Assembly (NCBI RefSeq): GCF_013365535.1
Contig: NZ_CP053590.1
Coordinates: 2,718,501 to 2,782,500, forward strand
From: Aquimarina sp. TRL1
GTDB lineage: Bacteria; Bacteroidota; Bacteroidia; Flavobacteriales; Flavobacteriaceae
Reading direction: 5' to 3'
Length of the DNA: 64,000 nucleotides
The notes beneath the pieces are model-generated. The model did no database searches. It saw only the letters and a list, made by a program, of their open reading frames with translations, and was not told where the DNA came from. A program made the translations under genes and the position numbers. Positions 36,142 through 45,491 of this stretch are shown here, in pieces. The stretch's first letter is position 1, and every line of letters starts with the position of its first letter.

Positions 36142-38817
36142 TTAAAATTTATATCGCACATTTATACCATAGGATGCAGGTCTTCCTACTGCATATCGAT
36201 ATCTTCCAAAAGGAATAGCAGCTAAAGAAATGATATCTCCAAAATTAGCAATTTCATTTGTTAGATTTTTGCCAAATACAGCAATATCAAATTTTGATGA
36301 GGAATACCCAATTCGCGCATTTAGAATACTGAAAGCATCAAAGATAAATTGAGGTTCGGTTTCTGGGGAGAATGTATTCACACGCTCTCCGGTATGTTGA
36401 AAATCCAGGCGGTAAAACATGGATTGATCTGTTTTTAGTTGATGAGAGTATTGAATATTAGCACTGGCTGTAATATCAGGAACATTTAGTATTCTATCTC
36501 CTTTTTCTGAAGCGGTAAGGATACTCCCTTCATTTACTTCGGCCTTTACATATCCAAAAGCTCCTCCAATCTGAAGATTCTTGCTGACTTTCCCTTTTAC
36601 TTCGAGGTCGAATCCGGTGATGGTTGCTTTACCAATATTATCTACAAAAATAAATCCAGAAGGAAGAAAAACACGTTGTTGCAGATCATTCCATACTGTA
36701 TGAAAAACAGAAGCATTGGCAATCAATCTATTTTGAAGGAAAGTATTTTTACTACCAATTTCATATGTCCACAAAAAATCAGATTCGAAAGTCCGGGGTG
36801 CTTCTTCTAGTCCCAGGGCAGCCAGATCTGCTTCGGCGAAAATTACAGGGACAATACCATTTGCTCCACCAAGTCGATATCCTCTGGTAGCACTTCCGTA
36901 AAGTAAGCTTTTATCATTAATGGTATACGTGAGGTTAAGCTTGGGGGTAAACCCATCATCCGTAATTTCTTCATCGGTAGGGATTCCTCCTCCAGCAGCG
37001 ACAAATCCTCCTAGTTTTTGTTTTAATTCCTGTTTGTAAGAAAAATAACGCAAACCAAAAGTAGCTTTTAATTTAGGGGTAATATCCCAATATATTTCAC
37101 TAAATAGGGCAAACTCATCTGTTTTAAAATCGGTATCCTGCGAAAACCAAATAAAATTCTCAGCAGCGATAATTTCTTGCAGATCAGGAAGCCCAATATT
37201 TCCAAAAAAATTAGATAATGCTCCCAGATAGGAGTTCCTCGGTTGTATACCATCAAATTTTGAAGTTTCGGAACTAAAGAACAAACCTGCAGTGACATTT
37301 AGTTTTTTATCAGGATTGTTTAGAGAATATCGCAACTCTTCTACCACTTTGGTTAGTGCGCCGGTGCGATCCATAAATTCCGGATAAAAATAAGCCTCGG
37401 ATAAGTCTGCAAAATCTCCATTTTCGTCAAATGGAGTTAGTTCAGTACTGGAATTCCCAGAACTTTCTCGTTCAGTTACATCTTCTCTGTCAAATTGATT
37501 CACCTCACTGAAGGAAAAATTATTGGTAAGTTCCCCGTATTCTCCCAATCCGAGTTGAATTAATAGACTGCTATGTAATAATTCTAGTTCGTATTTTTCG
37601 TCGATACCACCAATTCGGTATTGCTCGAAATTATCCGGTCTGAAATCTGCAAAATCCAAACCATCTCCTTCTGTTTTTTGGTAGATGAATTTAGGAACGA
37701 TTTTTAAGTTTTCACTTGGGTAAATACCAAGTGCAGCGTTAATTCCAAAACTAGTTTCATCATCTACATTTTCTTTTTGAGTTTCCCCATCTCTCCAACC
37801 ATGAGTATCACTAACATCACTATTCTGTAATGTGATCGGGATAGGATCACCGGTAAATGGTATTTGAGTTCCACTGCCATCAGGGTTATCCCATATGGCA
37901 TTGGGATTAGCCCCTGTACCATCTCCTGTGTTTAGAGGGAATCCATTAAAATGAGTTTGTCTTTTTCTGTCAAAGACCCCTGTTTCAAAAGCATAGAAAG
38001 TCCCTAGTCGTAAGGCGAGTTTTTCTTCGAGAATAGGGATGTTAAATACTCCTTGAATACTATAGTCTGCATCTCCTTCTTTTACAGAAGCTCCTGAGAT
38101 ATCAATGTTACCTGATGTTTTATAGGCATTTGGTTGATTAGTGATTACTTTTACAGCTCCTCCCATCGTATTGGAACCGTATAAGGTACCTTGCGGACCT
38201 CTTAATACTTCGATTCGATCGGTGTCGAATAACCTGGGGTCAGCAAATTCTGGTAGAGGGGTTTCATCCAGATAAAAAGCAGTGGTATTAGTTCCTGAAA
38301 TTCCTCGGATAGCAATATTTTTTCCAGAGGATCTTCCATCTCCTAACCCGGCGCCTCCCCCTCCAGAAGCACTGATACTCAGGTTTGGGATACTAGGAAA
38401 ATAGTCTTCTGCCTTTACAGAACCTGTTCTGGCTAGTTCCTTTGCACCTACCGCAGTAATACTTAACGGAACATCTTGTGATCGTTGTGTCGTTTTATTG
38501 GCTGTAACGACAATGTCTTCTAACTGGAAGGCATCTTCTTCTAGCTGTACTCTGATTGTTGTCATAGTACTGCTAATACTAATTTTTTTTGTTTTAAAAC
38601 CCAGAAAGCTAACAATTAGCGTAGGTGTATTACCTGACGATTCAATAGTGAAATTACCTTCAAAATCTGAAGTTGTGCCTGTTGAAGTTCCTTCAATGAT
38701 TACCGAAGCCCCGGGAATGATATTCCCGGAGGTGTCTGATATATGTCCGGTAATCGTTTTTTGTGATAGCACAGTACTTGTCGTAAGCAAGACAAGTATG
38801 AGTAACGCTCTTTTCAT
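36142..38817 (-). CDS. TonB-dependent outer-membrane receptor (no SusD partner)
   Basis: 891 residues. A signal peptide (MKRALLILVLLTTSTVLSQ) precedes a CarboxypepD_reg-like domain (about 20-100), a plug (about 115-230, with IEVLRGPQGTLYGSNTMGGAVKVITNQP) and a 22-strand barrel that ends in the aromatic residue Phe (SYGINVRYKF). It lacks the SusC signature and there is no SusD, so it resembles small-molecule receptors (siderophore- or aromatic-type) rather than glycan importers. Its promoter has the best copy of the shared catabolic element, which argues for uptake of the island's organic substrate rather than iron. Confidence 0.9.
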   Translation of the reverse strand: MKRALLILVLLTTSTVLSQKTITGHISDTSGNIIPGASVIIEGTSTGTTSDFEGNFTIESSGNTPTLIVSFLGFKTKKISISSTMTTIRVQLEEDAFQLEDIVVTANKTTQRSQDVPLSITAVGAKELARTGSVKAEDYFPSIPNLSISASGGGGAGLGDGRSSGKNIAIRGISGTNTTAFYLDETPLPEFADPRLFDTDRIEVLRGPQGTLYGSNTMGGAVKVITNQPNAYKTSGNIDISGASVKEGDADYSIQGVFNIPILEEKLALRLGTFYAFETGVFDRKRQTHFNGFPLNTGDGTGANPNAIWDNPDGSGTQIPFTGDPIPITLQNSDVSDTHGWRDGETQKENVDDETSFGINAALGIYPSENLKIVPKFIYQKTEGDGLDFADFRPDNFEQYRIGGIDEKYELELLHSSLLIQLGLGEYGELTNNFSFSEVNQFDREDVTERESSGNSSTELTPFDENGDFADLSEAYFYPEFMDRTGALTKVVEELRYSLNNPDKKLNVTAGLFFSSETSKFDGIQPRNSYLGALSNFFGNIGLPDLQEIIAAENFIWFSQDTDFKTDEFALFSEIYWDITPKLKATFGLRYFSYKQELKQKLGGFVAAGGGIPTDEEITDDGFTPKLNLTYTINDKSLLYGSATRGYRLGGANGIVPVIFAEADLAALGLEEAPRTFESDFLWTYEIGSKNTFLQNRLIANASVFHTVWNDLQQRVFLPSGFIFVDNIGKATITGFDLEVKGKVSKNLQIGGAFGYVKAEVNEGSILTASEKGDRILNVPDITASANIQYSHQLKTDQSMFYRLDFQHTGERVNTFSPETEPQFIFDAFSILNARIGYSSSKFDIAVFGKNLTNEIANFGDIISLAAIPFGRYRYAVGRPASYGINVRYKF

Positions 38818-39216
38818 AGTGAATAAATTATTTTCAATTTTTTTAAATATTGTTATACGTAAGAGTTTGTTGAATATCTTTATTGTAATAAATATGTTAA
38901 AAAAATAAATTAATCTGAATCAAACTTAATTATCTTAAGTATTGGTTTCTTACATAAAAATGAATGATTAGTTTAACTTTTGTGCTTTTTAGAATATAAG
39001 AAGGTTGGTTAGTTTTAAGAAAATCAGCAGTGTTTTATAGGTTTTTTATTACACTAATAAAAAGAAGGTAGCTGGATAATAGTCAGTATGATACGTGTTA
39101 AGCAATTGTGTTAATCGTAACATTTTTACGGAAGAGTACATGTATATTCTAAAGAGTTATAGTAAAATGAAGATGTCTTTTGTTTAGTAGCAAAAAGCAA
39201 TTAAAAAAATAGTAAA
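38818..39216. other. Divergent intergenic region with the TonB receptor promoter
   Basis: 399 nt with no coding frame of note. It holds the 65-bp element for the receptor (38921-38985). The remaining part toward the 106-aa gene is featureless AT-rich DNA. Confidence 0.5.
38921..38985 (-). promoter_or_regulatory. Shared 65-bp catabolic element, TonB receptor
   Basis: Read on the minus strand: GCACAAAA (38985-38978), 18 nt, TTTTATGTA (38959-38951), 22 nt, TAAGTTTG (38928-38921), a perfect TAnnTTTG box. Counting from a start four bases after the box, the inner half-site covers about -42 to -34 and the outer about -68 to -61, where AraC-type activators usually bind. Confidence 0.85.
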
Positions 39217-39537
39217 ATGAAAGGAGGCTATCTAATGCTGGTTTTATGGGTGTCATTTTTTCTAAAGTCAGAAGAGAGGGCAAAACCACAGGGAATAGAT
39301 GATTGTACTTTTAAGGGAAAAAAACTGTACGGAAGGGTAAAGCTTGTGGAGTATGCTTCTGAAGCTGATATAAAAGTAAAAATAGTGAATAGTTTTCCAG
39401 ACCTAAAAGTGCAATTTGTAGGAAGTTTCTCTGATGAATGTGGTCAATGGAAAATAGTTGATTCGAATGAAGACCTGAAAGTGTATATAACGGAGAGCTT
39501 TCCTGATATTAAGATTCAAGCGGTTACTTCTTTTTAA
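39217..39537 (+). CDS. Small repeat protein, probably secreted (DUF6150-like)
   Basis: 106 residues. A hydrophobic start (MKGGYLMLVLWVSFFL) may be a short signal. The rest is built from beta-strand repeats with the pattern S-F-P-D-[LI]-K-[VI]-x-[FA]-V: NSFPDLKVQFV, SNEDLKVYIT and ESFPDIKIQAV. Two cysteines (DDCTF, DECGQW) could form a disulfide. I recall this pattern from DUF6150, a family of unknown function common in Bacteroidota, but did not verify it. It stands alone between the catabolic island and the glycan locus. Confidence 0.65.
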   Translation: MKGGYLMLVLWVSFFLKSEERAKPQGIDDCTFKGKKLYGRVKLVEYASEADIKVKIVNSFPDLKVQFVGSFSDECGQWKIVDSNEDLKVYITESFPDIKIQAVTSF

Positions 39538-39644
39538 AGAAAGTCTGTAGATTAAACAAAATGGTCAGATAAAGGCAACGCAAGTCGCCTTCGGAATTAA
39601 TATCTATTTTCTGTATAAGGTGTGATATGTTTACCTCGAGAAAA

Positions 39645-42600
39645 CTATTTAGGAATCTCTATTTGATATTTATTGAGGTAGGTAGTTACACCTATTTCTT
39701 TGGCTTCCTTTTTAAAAACTACAGGTGTTTTTTCGAAGTGTTTTTTAAAACATTTTGAGAAGTATTTAGGATCATTAAATCCGGTCATAAAAGAAGCTTC
39801 AGAAATATTGTATCCATATTTGGTGATTAGAATTGCTGCTTTTTTTAAACGGAGTACCCGGACAAAGTCAACAAGACTATGTCCTGTTAGGGATTGACAT
39901 TTTCGGTATAAACTGGAATATCCCATATGAAGGGAGGAAGCCAGTTCTTCCATTTTAAAATTAGGATCGTCTAACCGGGCATTGATATTGTGCATAAGTT
40001 TTTCCAAAAAAAGTTCATCCTGTGATTTTTCCATACTTACTTTAGGGCGACTAATAACTTCTTTTCTATATTTAGAAATAATGTGTTCTTTAGTAATTAG
40101 TATGTTTTTTATTTTGAGAAGTAGCTCATTGGTATTAAATGGTTTATTGATGTATTCTATAGCTCCCGATTTTAACCCTGAAATTTTGGCGTTAGTAGAA
40201 TTTTTAGCTGTAAGCAGCACAATCGGGATATGTTTTGTTATAGGCTCTTTCTGAAGTTTTTGGCACATTTCGATACCATCTAACTCTGGCATCATTATAT
40301 CGCTCAAAATTAAGTCCGGGATTGTATTCTTGGCATAATTGTATCCTTCTTCTCCATTCTCTGCCAGAATAATATTATAAAAATCACTTAGAAGATCTTT
40401 CAGAAAAGATTGTAATTCATAATTATCTTCTACAATAAGAATAGTTTTTTTCATTAGGTCTTTCTCCGTAATTGAAGGGTCGTCTAGTACAGGGGTAATT
40501 GTATTAGGTTCCTCCTTATGAGTAACGGTTACTTTTTCTGTGTCATCATAGGCTTCTTCGGTAACGGGGAATTTGATTGTGAAGGTAGTTCCTTCAGAAG
40601 GATTTGAATCGATTTTAATTTTTCCTTTGTGTAAGTTTATTAACTCTTTGGTAAGTGCTAATCCTATTCCCGTTCCTTTGTTTTTTTTGCCAATATCCGA
40701 TTGATAAAATAATTTGAAAATATGCTGTAATTCATCATCAGGGATTCCCGGACCGGAATCTATTACCGATAATTTGATTTTCTTTTTATTATTAATGGGG
40801 ACAATGTTTAATAAAATATTTCCTTCTTTGGGAGTGAACTTGAAAGCATTCGACAGCAAATTATAGATAATATGTTCAATTTTTTCTCTATCATACCAAG
40901 TATTAGCTAAGTTTTTTGGACAGTTTATTACGAAATCTACTTTTCTCTTCCGGGCAAGCTCTTTAAATGATTTGGCAATGGTATGCACATCTTTATATAA
41001 ATCATTTTTAGTTATGATTAATCGTAATGTTTCCAGTTCTTTATTTCTAACCAGAGTTAATTCACGAGCAATTCTGGAAAGTCGTTTTGTATTATAGGAG
41101 ATAATATCAAGCCGCTGTTTTAGAAGTAAGTTTCCATTTTTTTCAGCTTTTCGAAGCATATCGTCAATAGGTCCCAGAATTAAGGTAATAGGAGTTTGAA
41201 TCTCATGCGACATTTTGGCAAAGAAATTCATCTTTAAATCGTGTAACTCGCTTTCCTTTTTGTAATGTACTTTTTCCAGGAACAATTTCTTTTTTAGCGA
41301 ATACCACCTTCTAATACCGTATATAGTTAAGACTAGTATTAGAAAATAAAAAAGATATGCAGGAATTGTATTCCATAAAGGCTGTCGAATGTGAATCGAA
41401 ATACTTTTCGAAGGAAGATCCCAAACACCTTTTTTGGTTCCTCCTTTTACCTCAAAAATATAATCCCCGGGAGGAATATTGGTATAGGTAGCTAAGCGTT
41501 CAGATTGGCTAATGATCCAATCTTCGTCAAAGCCCTTTAACCGATATGCATAATAATAACTTGGATTCAGGATATTGTCGACAGCATAAAATCTAAAAGA
41601 AAAATAGGATTGATCATGCGCTAACTCGAGAGAATCAAGACTGGAAATACTATGAGTCATTTTAGAGGGCAAAATGGTGTAGACCGGTTGATTAAGGATT
41701 TCAACACTATGAATATGCAATCTGGGGTCAGCAGCTTTTTTTCGTATAGTCGATGGATTAAAACTATTGACTCCCATGACTCCTCCAAAATACAATAGCC
41801 CCTGTTTATCTTTAAACTTACTTCTGAGTAAGAACCGGTTGTCCTGAAATCCATCGGTATCATAAAAAGTCTTGAGCGTTTGTTTTTCGACATCGAAGTG
41901 ACTAATTCCATTATTTTTCGAACTCAACCATACATCTCCGTTTTCATCAGTAAGAACCGCGTGAAATACAATTTCTCCAATAGATGGAATATGGTCAAAA
42001 TAGGTGTATTCCTTTTTAGTAATATCAAACCTTAGTAGTCTGCCGGAGCGATCGATCAACCAAATTTCATTTGAATTCCCAAAAGCCATAGACCTGGCAG
42101 CTTTCATTTCATTGATATATTTTGTATTTGTTAGAGAGTAATCTATGAATGTAGAAAGGTTGATATCCGAGAGATCCTCATCACACTGAAACAATCCCCC
42201 TCCGTCAATTCCCAACCAAATAGTACCTTCTTTATCTTCGAGAATACTTTCTGTATTGACCCCTTGTAGTCCATTGGAATTATTATCAAAAACGGCCAGT
42301 AATTTTTGTTCTTTATTGTATACGTTAATAGAAAGGTTTGAGCCTACCCAAATACGCCCCTTGGAATCAGAAAAAACGCAGCGAATATCCGTTGCTTCTT
42401 GGTTACTCGAATTATAAACCGGAATTTTTTGAAAAGTACTCGTATTTGTATTGTGAAACCATAATCCATTTTTATAAGTGCCAAACCAGATATTGGATTG
42501 TTGATCTTCTACAATGGATTGTACATAAAAATTCTTGTTCAATAGTGGATCTTCAAAAAAACGTGTTTCATGAGATGTACCATCAGGTTTATAAGTTATT

Positions 42601-43733
42601 TTTGTCAAGCCAGCCCCATCAGTACCTACCCATAAAATTCCTTTAGAGCTTTTGTACATGCTTAGAACTCTGAGAGGAATATGATTATCAGAGCCTTCAT
42701 GGTACATGATATTATTATTTTTATACGGTAAAATATTAAGCTTGCCATAATTGGTTGTAATCCATAAATTTTTATGGTTGTCTTGATTGATATCTAAGAT
42801 GGTATTACTGCTTAGTGAAAGCTCATTTGCATAGTACCTGGTAAATAATTCGATTTCTCCGGTATGAATATTTATTTTATATAGTCCTCCTCCATCAGTA
42901 CCTCCCCACATATATCCATCCTTACCACAATACAATGTCAAAAACATCTCCTTATTGATATTGAACTTTTTTTCCTTAAAAAACGAATCTTGAATAAATT
43001 GCTTTTCCACAGGATCATAAACAAATAAGCCATAGGTTTCGGTTCCTATCCATATTTTGTCATTACTATCTGCTGTGAGGTAAATATTTCCGGGATAATT
43101 CGTAAAAGTCCCTATGATTTCGGTTGTTTTTCCAGAGGATAGCGAATAGGTATAGATCGTACCGCTATTAGTTCCTACATATACATCAGAAGTACCCAGA
43201 ACTTCTATATCAATGATATTTTTGATTTCAGTTCCCTGATTCAAAACTGTGGTAATATGCTGCATATTCCTATTGGTATATTGATATAAATTACCGAGTT
43301 TGGTACTTAGCCAGACTCCATTTTTTTTTGCTACGATTGCATTTACAGCTTCCTTTTGAGGAAAGAAAGCAGTCATGTCTTTAAATGTATTGGTCGTCGT
43401 GGTATATTTTGTTAAGAGACCGAAGTTAGAAGTAATCCAGATATGTTTGTCAGCATCAATAATCATATCATTAATAAAGTCATTGTGCTGAATGTCTGGG
43501 AAGATCGTTTTGTTCTTAAGAAGTGTATATTCATATCCATTATACACTAAAACTCCTTCCCTGCATAACATCCATATATTCCCTATAGAATCCTGAATTG
43601 TTTTTGAAGGAATAACAAACTTATTGTCATTAACGGGAGAAAGTTGCTTGAAACTTGTGTGGCTTTGACCTAGCAAAAAAGAGGAATACCATATACTAAT
43701 AATGAACAAAAAGTAGAATCTTGACGTATGCAT
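39645..43733 (-). CDS. Hybrid two-component sensor/regulator (HTCS) of a polysaccharide-type locus
   Basis: I prefer the ATG at 43733, which puts the signal peptide (MHTSRFYFLFIISIWYSSFLLGQ) at the N-terminus; the frame is open to an ATG at 43772. Numbered from 43772: a reg_prop two-propeller sensor (about 45-690), Y_Y_Y domain (720-790), a membrane helix near 800-815, HisKA with phospho-His near 856 (MSHEIQTP), HATPase (about 950-1060; GTGIGLALTKELI), a receiver with Asp near 1157 (LILSDIMMPELDG) and an AraC HTH (about 1260-1360). Such proteins sense a periplasmic glycan fragment and switch on the adjacent SusCD operon. It is divergent from the GH109-SusC-SusD run. Gln replaces the more usual Arg in the SHExxTP motif. 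Confidence 0.93.
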   Translation of the reverse strand: MHTSRFYFLFIISIWYSSFLLGQSHTSFKQLSPVNDNKFVIPSKTIQDSIGNIWMLCREGVLVYNGYEYTLLKNKTIFPDIQHNDFINDMIIDADKHIWITSNFGLLTKYTTTTNTFKDMTAFFPQKEAVNAIVAKKNGVWLSTKLGNLYQYTNRNMQHITTVLNQGTEIKNIIDIEVLGTSDVYVGTNSGTIYTYSLSSGKTTEIIGTFTNYPGNIYLTADSNDKIWIGTETYGLFVYDPVEKQFIQDSFFKEKKFNINKEMFLTLYCGKDGYMWGGTDGGGLYKINIHTGEIELFTRYYANELSLSSNTILDINQDNHKNLWITTNYGKLNILPYKNNNIMYHEGSDNHIPLRVLSMYKSSKGILWVGTDGAGLTKITYKPDGTSHETRFFEDPLLNKNFYVQSIVEDQQSNIWFGTYKNGLWFHNTNTSTFQKIPVYNSSNQEATDIRCVFSDSKGRIWVGSNLSINVYNKEQKLLAVFDNNSNGLQGVNTESILEDKEGTIWLGIDGGGLFQCDEDLSDINLSTFIDYSLTNTKYINEMKAARSMAFGNSNEIWLIDRSGRLLRFDITKKEYTYFDHIPSIGEIVFHAVLTDENGDVWLSSKNNGISHFDVEKQTLKTFYDTDGFQDNRFLLRSKFKDKQGLLYFGGVMGVNSFNPSTIRKKAADPRLHIHSVEILNQPVYTILPSKMTHSISSLDSLELAHDQSYFSFRFYAVDNILNPSYYYAYRLKGFDEDWIISQSERLATYTNIPPGDYIFEVKGGTKKGVWDLPSKSISIHIRQPLWNTIPAYLFYFLILVLTIYGIRRWYSLKKKLFLEKVHYKKESELHDLKMNFFAKMSHEIQTPITLILGPIDDMLRKAEKNGNLLLKQRLDIISYNTKRLSRIARELTLVRNKELETLRLIITKNDLYKDVHTIAKSFKELARKRKVDFVINCPKNLANTWYDREKIEHIIYNLLSNAFKFTPKEGNILLNIVPINNKKKIKLSVIDSGPGIPDDELQHIFKLFYQSDIGKKNKGTGIGLALTKELINLHKGKIKIDSNPSEGTTFTIKFPVTEEAYDDTEKVTVTHKEEPNTITPVLDDPSITEKDLMKKTILIVEDNYELQSFLKDLLSDFYNIILAENGEEGYNYAKNTIPDLILSDIMMPELDGIEMCQKLQKEPITKHIPIVLLTAKNSTNAKISGLKSGAIEYINKPFNTNELLLKIKNILITKEHIISKYRKEVISRPKVSMEKSQDELFLEKLMHNINARLDDPNFKMEELASSLHMGYSSLYRKCQSLTGHSLVDFVRVLRLKKAAILITKYGYNISEASFMTGFNDPKYFSKCFKKHFEKTPVVFKKEAKEIGVTTYLNKYQIEIPK

Positions 43734-44114
43734 ATAGAATATCTTTTTTAGTAGTACATCTTTTAGAAGCATACCATATTACACATAAAAATAGTTCCTT
43801 ATAATGAAGGTCATTGTTATCTGAAAACAACTATTAGCTAGAAATATAAATGCAGTATAATTGTTGTTTTTTTAACATTTTTAAAAATAATCTGGTATTA
43901 TTTGTTAAGATAATTAACAAAAATTAAAATCATAAATTAAATAACGTTAGTAAGTTATTTTTCTATAGGAGTGTAATTCGTCAAAAAAGGGTACAAAATA
44001 AGCATTTGCATACTCGAAGAGGAATTTGTCGCCCTAAATGCTTAAAATATCAACCATAATACAAAATGGAACCGTCATATTTGAATTATCACAGTTTAAC
44101 ATAAAATAATTTAA
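43734..44114. other. Divergent regulatory region of the glycan locus
   Basis: About 380 nt without a gene. It has two inverted repeats: AAATAAC/GTTATTT (43939-43945 and 43954-43960) and TAAGCATTT/AAATGCTTA (43999-44007 and 44036-44044). The second encloses a 19-nt motif also found before the tail-collar gene. Confidence 0.6.
43999..44044 (+). promoter_or_regulatory. Inverted repeat enclosing a CTCGAA...TTTGTCG motif, candidate HTCS operator
   Basis: Nine-base arms 43999-44007 and 44036-44044 are exact reverse complements. Between them CTCGAAGAGGAATTTGTCG (44013-44031) matches 53890-53908 at 15 of 19 positions. It lies about 70 nt upstream of the first gene of the operon. Confidence 0.45.
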
Positions 44115-45473
44115 ATGAATTCTAGACGAAATTTTGTTAAAAAAACAGTACTTGCCGGTGCTGGAGTATCATTATTACCCACTATGTCATTTGGTCAGAT
44201 GACAAGTCTTAGAGGAGAAAAGTTAAAACTAGCATTTATTGGAGTTGGATTAAGGGGAATGGTTCATGTTAATAATGCACTACAAAGAAAGGATGTAACC
44301 ATAACTGCTATTTGTGATATTGATCCGAACCGAATTAATGTAGCATTAGATAAAATTGATAAGGCGAATTGGAAGAAACCAAAAGTATTTGGAAAAAACG
44401 ATTATGACTACAGAAACTTATTGGCATTAAAAGAAGTTGATGCGGTGATTATTTCTACGCCCTGGTTATGGCATACTAAGATGGCTGTAGATACTATGAA
44501 AGCAGGAAAATATACAGGTTTAGAGGTTTCTGCAGCGAATACGCTGGAGGAGTGTTGGGATTTGGTAAATACGCATGAGGAAACCGGGTCACATTTAATG
44601 ATTCTGGAGAATGTGAACTATCGACGGGATATACTTGCTGTTTTGAATATGGTTAAACAAAATGTATTTGGAGAATTGGTTCATTTTAGATGTGGATATC
44701 AGCACGATCTTCGATTTGTAAAATTAAATGATGGGAAGACTGCTTATGGAAAAGGAGTAGAGTTTGGAGAGAAAGGAATTTCTGAATCTAAATGGAGAAC
44801 ACAGCATTCCGTATTAAGAAATGGAGATGTGTATCCTACTCATGGGGTTGGACCGATGGCTACTATGTGCGACGTTAACAGAGGCAACCGTTTTCTGTCT
44901 ATAAGTTCCAATGCATCAAAAGCAATAGGATTACATAATTACATTGTGAAACACGGAGGGAAAGATCACCCTAATGCTCGCGTAAAATTCAAACAAGGCG
45001 ATGTAATTACTTCTACAATTGAAACGGCCAAAGGAGAAACGATTATAGTTACCCATGATTGTAATTTACCACGACCGTATTCTTTAGGGTTTAGAGTACA
45101 AGGAGCTAATGGATTATGGGAGGTAGATGGTAATCGAATATATATAGAGGGAGAATCAAATCCACATCGATGGGATGTTGCTGATGAATGGCTTAAAAAA
45201 TATGATCATCCTTTATGGAAAAAATATGAGCAACAAGCTGTTGGTGCAGGGCATGGAGGAATGGACTTCTTTGTTCTAAATGCCTTTGTAGAATCTGCAA
45301 AACAGAATATAGCACCTCCACTAGATGTATACGATGCAGCTGCCTGGAGTGCTATTACCCCATTATCTGAAGCATCCATAGAGAATAACGGTGAACCACA
45401 GGACTTTCCGGACTTTACAAGAGGAATGTGGGTGAAGCGCCAGCCTTTTGATTGGATGAATAGCAAGTATTAA
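44115..45473 (+). CDS. Gfo/Idh/MocA-family oxidoreductase, GH109-like
   Basis: 452 residues with a twin-arginine-type leader (MNSRRNFVKKTVLAGAGVSLLPTMSFG), so it is probably exported folded with its cofactor. The Rossmann fold opens with LAFIGVGLRGMVHVNNA and ICDIDPNR; later marks are STPWLWHTKMAVDTMKAGK, HGVGPMATM and VGAGHGGMDFFV. This pattern is that of glycoside hydrolase family 109, where NAD-dependent oxidation/elimination cleaves alpha-N-acetylgalactosaminides. It is the first gene of the SusC-SusD operon (18 nt before susC). Other Gfo/Idh/MocA enzymes share the fold, so the hydrolase role is likely but not proven. Confidence 0.82.
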   Translation: MNSRRNFVKKTVLAGAGVSLLPTMSFGQMTSLRGEKLKLAFIGVGLRGMVHVNNALQRKDVTITAICDIDPNRINVALDKIDKANWKKPKVFGKNDYDYRNLLALKEVDAVIISTPWLWHTKMAVDTMKAGKYTGLEVSAANTLEECWDLVNTHEETGSHLMILENVNYRRDILAVLNMVKQNVFGELVHFRCGYQHDLRFVKLNDGKTAYGKGVEFGEKGISESKWRTQHSVLRNGDVYPTHGVGPMATMCDVNRGNRFLSISSNASKAIGLHNYIVKHGGKDHPNARVKFKQGDVITSTIETAKGETIIVTHDCNLPRPYSLGFRVQGANGLWEVDGNRIYIEGESNPHRWDVADEWLKKYDHPLWKKYEQQAVGAGHGGMDFFVLNAFVESAKQNIAPPLDVYDAAAWSAITPLSEASIENNGEPQDFPDFTRGMWVKRQPFDWMNSKY

Positions 45474-45491
45474 ACACTAAATAATTACTAT

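Noticed and set aside
36142..38817. TonB receptor as a SusC or dedicated siderophore receptor
   Set aside because: No SusD partner and no SusC plug signature; the shared catabolic promoter element argues against a simple iron role.
43781..43790. ACATAAAA next to the hybrid two-component gene as part of the catabolic regulon
   Set aside because: The second half-site and -7 box are missing, and the 8-mer alone is expected several times by chance in this AT-rich DNA.
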